From Psococerastis gibbosa (Eukaryota; Arthropoda; Insecta; Psocodea; Psocidae), in NCBI GenBank assembly GCA_963971405.1, contig OZ020486.1, forward strand, positions 4,588,001 through 4,652,000: a stretch of DNA of 64,000 nt. The letters run 5' to 3'. Position 1 is the first letter of the stretch, and the number at the start of each line of letters is the position of its first letter. The notes under the pieces are model-generated. The model made no database searches. It saw only the letters and a program-made list of their open reading frames with translations, and was not told the DNA's origin. Position numbers and translations under genes: made by a program. This document shows positions 57,097 to 64,000 of this stretch, piece by piece.

Positions 57097-57400
57097 CTTC
57101 TGAAGAAGCTCCTTTTGGGGAGCCACAGTTATTACAAATTTAGTTTCAGCTATCACATATTTAGGAACTTCAATTGTACAATGAATTTGAGGGGGAATTG
57201 CTGTTGATAACGCTACACTAACATGATTTTTTACTTTTCATTTTAATTTACCTTTTATTGTTTTAGCAATAGTAATTATTCATTTATTGTTTTTACACCA
57301 AACAGGATCTTCTAACCCCTAAATATTGATAAAATCTCTTTCCATCCTTATTTTTCATTTAACTGCTTCTTTTTGCTTGTCTTCAATTTCATTATGTAAA
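57097..57400 (+). pseudogene. NUMT: nuclear copy of mitochondrial cytochrome b
   Basis: From 57113 one frame reads FWGATVITNLVSAITYLG, then VQWIWGG, VDNATLT, FFTFHF and [13 protein letters not shown]. This is the conserved central part of cytochrome b around the Qo site. Two of the three in-frame TGA codons fall where tryptophan is expected (QWIWGG), as in the invertebrate mitochondrial code. The third falls where cytochrome b normally has Arg (NATLTR), so it looks like a CGA to TGA decay after transfer. At about 57320 the frame shifts, and codons for the usual 'LG' segment are missing. From 57322 it reads NIDKISFHPYFSFN, the next conserved block. The match fades by about 57400. This is a dead fragment of roughly 90 codons with no nuclear promoter or function visible. 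Confidence 0.9.
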
Positions 57401-57529
57401 TTTATTAGCAATGTCATCCATAGATATCAGGTGTATAGGCTTAAGTTACAGGATAAAAACGAAGATACTTGAGCAGAGATGCAGGTAAACTCTATTACTA
57501 AAAAGTCAGGAAACGGATGTTTGCATGAA

Positions 57530-57910
57530 TGCCTCTTCTATCGAGGATTGGCGATCATCATGGCAATCTTAGACATGGAGATACCGTACTTCGGACTCCT
57601 CAAAAGGAAGTCATGTATGTAGAGTATCAATTGCACTTAGCCATTTATAGAGTTGTACCACAGGCTCCCGTTGTTTTCTGCATCCTTATGCCGTTGACTC
57701 TTCATTGAGTTCCTCAGCCTTTGGGGATAAAAAAGTGCCCTAGTAGTGGTTGCTTACTTAGGGGCGGCAACTATTCACCCCGTCACATATTTATCCTCCA
57801 GCTACTGGGTTCTTTTCTAAGCTTACCTGCACCACCAGACCTGCCATCACACCCTCCGATTATATCGCTGCTTGGTTGGGTACTGTTTATTCGTTATATT
57901 TGCAGCTAGT
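57530..57910 (-). repeat. Family I repeat, inverted copy
   Basis: CGAGGATTGGCGATCATCAT, CATCCTTATGCCGTTGACTC and TGCCATCACACCCTCCGATT run in the reverse order of 22565-23010. It begins 130 bp after the NUMT. Confidence 0.65.
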
Positions 57911-58433
57911 CGCCATTTACAGTATATCTGGTAGCCTTTTTGTTATCCGTCCCTTGGGCTCTCCGATAGTAGCCTGCAGCTCAGTTACAGTAGTATAAAA
58001 TTAACTTCGTTCTGGGCAGAGAACCCTGTTTGTCCCCCCGCCCCCCAACTGAAAATCCTGGATCCGCTCCTAACCCAAAATGTCAGCGATAAAGTTAAGC
58101 ACGTGGTGACATTCAGTGCTTCAGTAAATGAGAGGACTGAGGGAGGGAACGGGAAAGGGCAATAAATTTTAATTTTAATATCACTTCAAAAATAAATCTT
58201 CCGCTATATTAAAAATGTGCCGCTGTGAACGAAAACGTGTCTTCACGCTAGGTAATTACAAAAGTAGGTACCGTATCTAAAAAATATGTACACCCCAAGA
58301 GACATTTTTTTATTAATTTTATGAGAATATTGCCCACGCTGACTTTGTCACCTGCCCTTCCCCTTTCGCCTCTTATCTATACCACAACTCCATCCAATTT
58401 ATTTGATTGTTATACGTGATGAGGCACGTTGGA

Positions 58434-58710
58434 GAAGAAAAAGAAGGAGAAAATTAAGAAGAAAAAGATGATGATGATGATGATGATGATTATGAAGAAG
58501 AAGGAGAAAAAGAAGCAGAAGATGATGATGGGGATGATGATGAAGAGGAAGAAATAGAATATGATAATGATGATGATGATGATGATGATAAAGAAGAAGT
58601 TGGAGAAGAAGAAGAAGAAGAAGAAGGAGAAGAAGAAGCTGATGATGAAAGAGAAGAAGATGAAGAAGAAGGAGCAGAATATGAAGAAGAAAAGAGTATG
58701 AACAAGAAGA
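58434..58710. repeat. Purine-rich (GAA/GAT/GAG)n compound microsatellite
   Basis: About 275 bp with almost no C and long GATGATGAT and GAAGAAGAA runs. No sign that it is expressed. Confidence 0.95.
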
Positions 58711-59717
58711 ATAGGATATTATAGAAGAATTAGGACTTAGTAGATATCAAAACTGTTTTTTTTACATTCTGATTTGTGGTGGTACGTAGTGTAAGACTGC
58801 AGACATGCAATACACGTGTAAGACACATTTCAAATTATACATAAACATTCTTCCTTCTAAGGTATCACATATATCTCATGTGCGTCTCTCAGTATTTCAG
58901 CTATCGAAAATTTGAATTAGTAAGGAAACAGATAATTTAATACAATAATAACTCCTCTGAAGCAGAAATATAATTTCATTTGTATAGCAATACAAATTTG
59001 TTCTAATAAAAGTTTTGGTCACCCCTGGCGGAATGCTCGCCATCTAAAATGGATAGCCCTGCAGCGCTATACACAATGCAAATAAGCGTACATGACCGTA
59101 TTTCAAATGAAGAGAACACTCTGAATAAATAATTCGAAATCCAGGATTATACAAATAACTAAATTCTGCAAAACCGCGGCGATTTTGGTTACGAATTATT
59201 GTGCATCGGTTTACCCAACCCACATCAGCCGCACGTACACCTGCTAGAATGCAACATTACTTCCAATTAGGTTTACGCTGTTGCCAACAATTTTAATTTG
59301 AAAACTATATACTGTGCCATGGGTATAGTTGAGGATGGAGCGGGTGTCCATTCGTCTATGCAAAGAAGAGTAGCTTAATTTTTGAATTGTTGTTTGCGTT
59401 GTGTATCTTGTGTTTGTAGGCTATTTTGAATTGCATCAATTATATGTATAGCTATTTCTAGGTATTCTTTCATTATAAAAATAAAAATATATGTTTGCCA
59501 TTATGGTAACATGGACTATATACTAAACAGTATAAATAATTAATGAAACAACTAGAGAGAACAAGAAGATATGTCTGTAATTCTGTATGAATAATACTTC
59601 GTAGGTATTGTGTATTATTTCCAAACCAGCGTGTACGATTTTTTTATTAATACAGCCACTTGGCTAAGCCAAAGCAGACCGAGGTATAGCACAAACTTAG
59701 TCATGCATTTATCGTAC

Positions 59718-60280
59718 TTACTTTACTTTTTCGTGTCCAAGCGCATCCAAAACTGGGCGAAATTCATAGCCGCCACATTGGCCTCCCACAGGTGTGCAGC
59801 GGTGGGGGCAAAGGCTGCACAGGAACAGATGTTCTAAATCTTGGCGCTGGCCGCATGCGCAGAGGGTGTCATTTTCATCGAGCTGACCCCATCTAGCCCT
59901 GTTGGTCTTCGTACGGGCCGCGCCAGAGCGTATTTGGTTTAGGGTCGCCCATGTCCGCCAGTCGAGATTGGTACCTGTCGTTTGAGGCGGCCGTAGAGGG
60001 TACCAGGCTGGATGCATTTATTGTAGGTACAACATCCAACTCCTTCGCAAGGCATATTTGGTAAAGGATAGTAGAACAGCGGACTCGTATCTGTACATGG
60101 TTAAGTCATGCTTCCAGCACCTGCACCATCCACACTGCGCCAATGGTAAGCTTGTCTCAGCTTGTCCAATATCGCTTGCAGCCGGAGTAGGTTGACATCA
60201 GATAGAAGTTTGACAATGATCCAAAATTCATACGGAAACAATATAAATAATGCCCAAACTCCATGCATCAGTTAAGTTCT
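59718..60280 (-). mobile_element. LINE ORF2 C-terminal remnant, zinc-knuckle region
   Basis: On the minus strand a frame reads WATLNQIRSGAARTKTNRARWG, then CACGQRQDLEHLFLCSLCPH. This matches the Cys-X-Cys ... His ... Cys motif that closes many Jockey/CR1-type LINE ORF2 proteins after the RNase H region. Downstream the expected 'LWEAN' type ending is out of frame, so the copy is a pseudogene. The sequence just upstream on the same strand (about 60060-60270) matches dispersed family J (6660, 14880, 32080, 37595). J may therefore be an internal segment of this LINE. Confidence 0.75.
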
Positions 60281-60384
60281 TAATCTAGGTTCCTAAAACG
60301 TCCTACAGGACATTATTATTATTACATGAACAGCAGTCATCTTGTAAGATATCTATGTGAAAGCTCTATCGCATTTCAATTTGA

Positions 60385-60590
60385 AAGATGGCTCTTGTTC
60401 GCGTAACGCTTAAACATCATGCCTCAGCCAAATTACCGCGTTTTTCTAATGTGACGCATGATTCAACTCAGTGCCTCATTATTTTGTATAGTGATTATTT
60501 TGTATCATTTATATTGTACGCAACGATTTCTATGTATTCTTCGAATACCTTTGAAATAAACAGTATCTTATCTTATCTTATCTAATGAAG
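60385..60590 (+). repeat. Possible retroelement 3' end with (TCTTA)n tail
   Basis: GAAATAAACAGTATCTTATC and TTATCTTATCTAATG form a short pentanucleotide tail after an AATAAA, typical of some LINE 3' ends. No protein motif is recognised upstream. Confidence 0.35.
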
Positions 60591-61091
60591 TTTATCAATG
60601 GTGCGATGCCTCAACAGCGTTTATATTTAGTTTGATCGCTTTCAGCGGCAGTGAGGAAATCCATGTCTATTCACCGCAAACAACAGCGAACCTGCGAGTC
60701 AGCAATTACGACCAAAGTTATTTACTCGCCTCCTATTGATTCCGCCCTCGTTTCCCATTAGCGAGACAACACGTTTTTGGAAAAGCTTCAGCAAGAAAAC
60801 CTGCTGACTGAAGTGCTGAACCTTTTGCAGCGTCTATTTTTGCACAATCCCTTTCCACGCCAGCAACTGTTTGAGTCTCTCTTTAGTTAATTTCATTTGA
60901 AAACCATTCGATGGGGAGACACAAGGTAAATTTGTTTTTAATCTGATCAATTTTAAACCTTTTTGATGGGTTTAGTTATGAATGATGCTAATTGGGGACG
61001 GGCAAAATTTAGTCTGTAGATCAGGAGATCGATATCTAATACTCGGCATAAAGAAACAGCCGGCCCTGGGTCCAACCATTCCTAGTGGCAG

Positions 61092-61155
61092 GAAAGCATG
61101 TTCGAGTAAACTCGGACCAGGTTTTACATTAATAACAACTACAATATAATATTAT
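61092..61155 (-). repeat. Family F end fragment
   Basis: GGAAAGCATGTTCGAGTAAA CTCGGACC is the outer end of F. Then TTAATAACAACTACAATATA, an interior piece, follows directly, so most of the repeat is deleted. Confidence 0.5.
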
Positions 61156-61176
61156 GTGAATTTATATTGCTATACT

Positions 61177-61399
61177 CAGTGCCGAATCACCAAGTAGGCA
61201 CTCTAGGCAACGGCCTACAGGCCTAGAGCTGCCTGAGGGCCCATAACTTGTCGTTAATATGTGTAAACCTTTCATGCGTTAAAATAGTTGCAATGTTAGT
61301 CACCTTTCCTAGTAAGACTATAGGCATAGAACCCATAGAGGGGGGAGATAGAGGGGGATTTCATTGCCTAGGGGCCTAGAGAAGGTTATTCCGGCCCTG
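61177..61399. mobile_element. hAT-type MITE
   Basis: Ends CAGTGCCGAAT and, from the right, CAGGGCCGGAAT. Flanks GCTATACT (61169-61176) and CCTATACT (61400-61407) match at 7 of 8. 223 bp. Confidence 0.78.
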
Positions 61400-61544
61400 C
61401 CTATACTCCCGAAATGTCGCCCCCTTCCCCTGACAATGGGTTCCATCCTAATTGTTCGATGACTATGAGGCCCATGCTTCTAATGACTATTAATACAACA
61501 GGCAATGTAAGTCCAACTAACCCTTTGTTAAATAACTTGCATAT

Positions 61545-61800
61545 ATGCCGAATTTTATTGAAATTAATCGAGTAATTTTCCCAATCTTAAGCACCATAAT
61601 AGAAGGCACAATCGAAGGCACCAATGCAAGAGGGCAACCAAGGAAGACGTACGCAGAAGATCTCAAGAAAGAAATAGATGCGGAATCTACTTGGAACTCA
61701 AGAGAACGGCCCAAGACAGGGAGGAGTGGAAAAGGAGGTGGAAAGATTTGCTGCAAACCAATAGCTAGATTGCAACTACAGAAGAAGAAGAATTTTCCCA
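61545..61800 (+). mobile_element. LINE ORF2 C-terminal remnant
   Basis: The plus strand reads TIIEGTIEGTNARGQPRKTY, then a broken frame where TAQDREEW is found out of frame, ending in a GAAGAAGAAG-rich tail at about 61780-61793. The 'IIEG.I.G...RG.PR..Y' and 'DREEW' motifs are the standard ends of this LINE ORF2 type. It starts immediately after a reversed family Q repeat. Confidence 0.7.
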
Positions 61801-62559
61801 CTGTTTGCGTCCCAGAAAATGGATAACAATCCAAGTTTCTAGACCTTCCCATCAGAAGTTTCATTACAAAATAACACAGAACGGCTGAGCCTAGAATATT
61901 CATTAATTTTGTGTAGTACAACTTCAAACTTGTCAAGTACTATTGGGAAATCAGCACAGTTGGCGAAAGGCAAAGTTTGATTTGAAAGCGATAAACTCAG
62001 CTGTTTCGTAGAGACTATTCAAATATGTTTTGTTTGGTAAAGGAAATGGAAAAGCTGGCAAGTTTGCAATTTGGTGGGTAAATATTTCCAGAGCTAGAAA
62101 GAGAATCAATAATAGATAGAAAGCATGCAGGGAATTTAATTTATTCTTTTGTTTTGTGTTTTATGAGGGGGTTAAATTTAATAATATTGTAGTTTGTAAA
62201 CTTCCGCAGACTTTTGATTAACAATGATAATGTTGTAACTTAATTTTGGGAGGTAGTTTTCCGTAATACAGTTTTTAAAAAAATTATACCTTTTTTATTT
62301 TTTGCCCGGTCAAGGGGCACAACAAAAAGAACCGCGGTGGCCGGCGGGCCATTGTTTGGAATGGCTTCACTAAATAGTTTAACACTGCGCGCGGTCTGCC
62401 CTCTCAAAAATGGTTCATAATATAATAAAAAGTTGAGACAAATGTTGTAGAACTTTTAATCCTCTACAATGTCTATAATAAATATACAAACAGCGTAAAA
62501 CCTATGGGAGACGGGATGAATATGAATTGAATATTGTTTGCAAAAAAAACCACAATAAA

Positions 62560-62935
62560 ATTATTAAATACTAATAAACCCTAGTAGTAGTAGTATTTGT
62601 AGTAGTAGTCGGGACCCAGGCCGCAATTTGGGCCCATAGGTCCCCCAGTCGTACTTGTGGAGCCCCACTGCTTCAGCGAATCTCGCCATGGCCACGGGTC
62701 GGACTTCTGGAGCCCAGCCGTCAGTAGCAATTGTACAGATGTTCCAGTCTTGGGCGCCAGATCTTATGGCACTCGGCGAGAATGTCCCATCCACTCTCGG
62801 TCTGCATCGCACAATGTCGGCACATGTCATTGTCCACTTGCACACCAATCCGGGCGAGGTGGTGCTTGAAGTTCCCATGACCAGTGAGCAGGGATATCAC
62901 CCGACCCTAAGTTCCTCAATAGAACTTGTGTTTCC
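62560..62935 (-). mobile_element. LINE 3'-end remnant with (TAC)n tail
   Basis: Reading the minus strand across frames gives LLTGHGNFKHHLA, then DMCRHCAMQTESG. This is the 'LTGH ... C-x-x-C' block typical of LINE ORF2 C-termini, followed by a segment rich in Trp, Gly and Pro and a tail of CTACTACTAC (plus-strand TAGTAGTAG at 62583-62612). Two or more frameshifts break the frame. The tail, GGGCCCAAAT followed by GCGGCCT and ACTACTAC, resembles the 3' end of SINE group E1 (3456-3746 and 47700-47996). Confidence 0.65.
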
Positions 62936-63680
62936 GGGATAATACACAATTAAAAACATGAAAATCACATTTATTATACCTAACATAACTATAGTAGGTG
63001 GGATAGCCTGGTAACTGAAGCTTAAAGGCATCTTTCAATTGTGTATCCATAAAGTTGTAAGTCGTACTCATAAAATAAAAAAATGTAGAAGGTAATACTT
63101 ATAAAACAAAGCAAAAAATTCAAATTAATTTGAAGTAAATGAGTAAAAAATATATTTTCTGACCTTTGACCTTGAAAAATCGGTAGTCGTGGACACCTTA
63201 CGATAAGTTAAGTAGATTTTGAGACATGTTAACAAAATAAATTTATATACAGGTTTATGGCAGATTATCTCTCATTCCTAGATTTCTCACCCTAATTTGA
63301 CTAATATTCCAGGGCTACTAGTAGCCTATAGCTTATTGGTTACTATACTAGGTAGGTATAAATTATTCCTCATTTAATTTAAGGGCCTATAAATCTCACT
63401 TGAGCCGTCCTCTTAAATCCTTATTAAACTACTCTTAACTTTTAATTAAGATGCTCTCAGCCTCTAATTAAAAGGCCGTAACTTAATAACTCCCTTAATG
63501 AGGTAGATATCTCCCATAGCTCTGTTATTAATAAAATTATACCCCTACAGTAAATGAATGGTACAGTCGGCTCTGCTGCATTGTGAAATTTTCAGTTTTT
63601 ACTTAAGAGTGTAGGAAATAGGTACCCCAAAATCTGTTGTTGTTACAGACTTCTTATTTTTTATTTAATTAACAAAGGAA
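62935..63680. other. Stretch with no recognisable feature
   Basis: AT-rich DNA between the LINE remnant and the F host repeat. No coding frame of note. Confidence 0.4.
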
Positions 63681-63684
63681 GATA

Positions 63685-63965
63685 TTAAAGATTTGGCTCA
63701 TTTACATTGTAAAAAACTCTTTCAAGCGTCGTATGACAGAGTATTTATAATTATTTTTGGTGACGTAGCTAATTCATAACAATGATTGAGGGCTAAAATT
63801 TCACTAAAAATAGACAGGCCTACCATGAAAAACTACAAAACCATTAATAATTAATAATACCTATTATATATGATGTATAAATAAGTGTTCAAAAACTTAA
63901 ATGAACCAATATTTTAATAATTTGCTTAGTTAATTAAATAAAAAATAAGAAGTATTAAATTTCCT
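63685..63965 (+). repeat. Host repeat without F (related empty site)
   Basis: GATTGAGGGCTAAAATTTCA, ACTTAAATGAACCAATATTT and TTAGTTAATTAAATAAAAAA align with the two pieces flanking F at 26590-26785 and 27697-27775. Confidence 0.65.
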
Positions 63966-64000
63966 AAAACACGTACGGTACCCCCACTCTTAATAATAGA

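Noticed and set aside
54270..58075. 3.8-kb DNA transposon between GGCGCGGATCTAG and CTGGATCCGCTCC
   Set aside because: Ends are only partly complementary, flanks do not match and no transposase lies between them.
58490..58705. Serine-rich 71-codon frame
   Set aside because: Translation of the GAA/GAT microsatellite on the opposite strand.
1..64000. A new multi-gene biological system
   Set aside because: No cluster of intact genes exists in the window. Apart from one or two exons, everything recognisable is decayed mobile DNA.

Overview
This window looks like nuclear DNA from an invertebrate, most likely an arthropod and probably an insect. It is AT-rich and intron-like and carries almost no uninterrupted coding sequence. 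It is packed with decayed transposable elements: non-LTR retrotransposon 3' ends, tRNA-derived SINEs, and hAT-like and PIF/Harbinger-like MITEs. A nuclear copy of mitochondrial cytochrome b uses TGA for tryptophan, which fits an invertebrate mitochondrion. A closer taxonomic call would be a guess.

Only one convincing host-gene piece is visible: a 57-codon, phase 0-0 internal exon on the minus strand (15208-15378). It encodes one transmembrane helix plus a basic juxtamembrane segment, and it has a good splice acceptor and a consensus donor. A second, weaker candidate exon on the same strand lies near 49012-49130. The window is therefore best read as intronic or intergenic DNA of one or more genes with long introns.

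Layout. 0-6 kb: SINEs, a satellite array with an alternating two-monomer higher-order repeat (about 2.0-3.15 kb), and a palindromic SINE pair. 6-15 kb: a perfect-looking hairpin MITE, hAT-type MITEs with target-site duplications, LINE tails, and two abutting TTA-flanked MITEs. 15-16.3 kb: the exon and LINE remnants. 16-25 kb: SINEs, MITEs and LINE tails. 25-35 kb: a 5'-truncated LINE with a 13-bp duplication, a 0.9-kb dispersed repeat ('family F') with a related empty site elsewhere in the window, and a 1-kb hAT-type element containing another F copy. 35-48 kb: Harbinger-like MITEs, a SINE split by another SINE, and a Helitron/PIF1-like helicase remnant. 48-57 kb: more F, MITE and SINE copies and a 77-bp hAT-type MITE. 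57-64 kb: the cytochrome b NUMT, a purine-rich microsatellite and several LINE C-terminal remnants.

The elements interact mainly by nesting: MITEs inside SINEs, SINEs inside SINEs, F inside hAT-type elements, and a LINE inside a MITE end. One SINE group has a 3' tail resembling that of a LINE in the same window. I found no operon, CRISPR array, intact transposase, intact reverse transcriptase or new multi-gene system. Family letters (A, B, E, F and so on) are my own labels. All family assignments come from reading the sequence; no database search was run.
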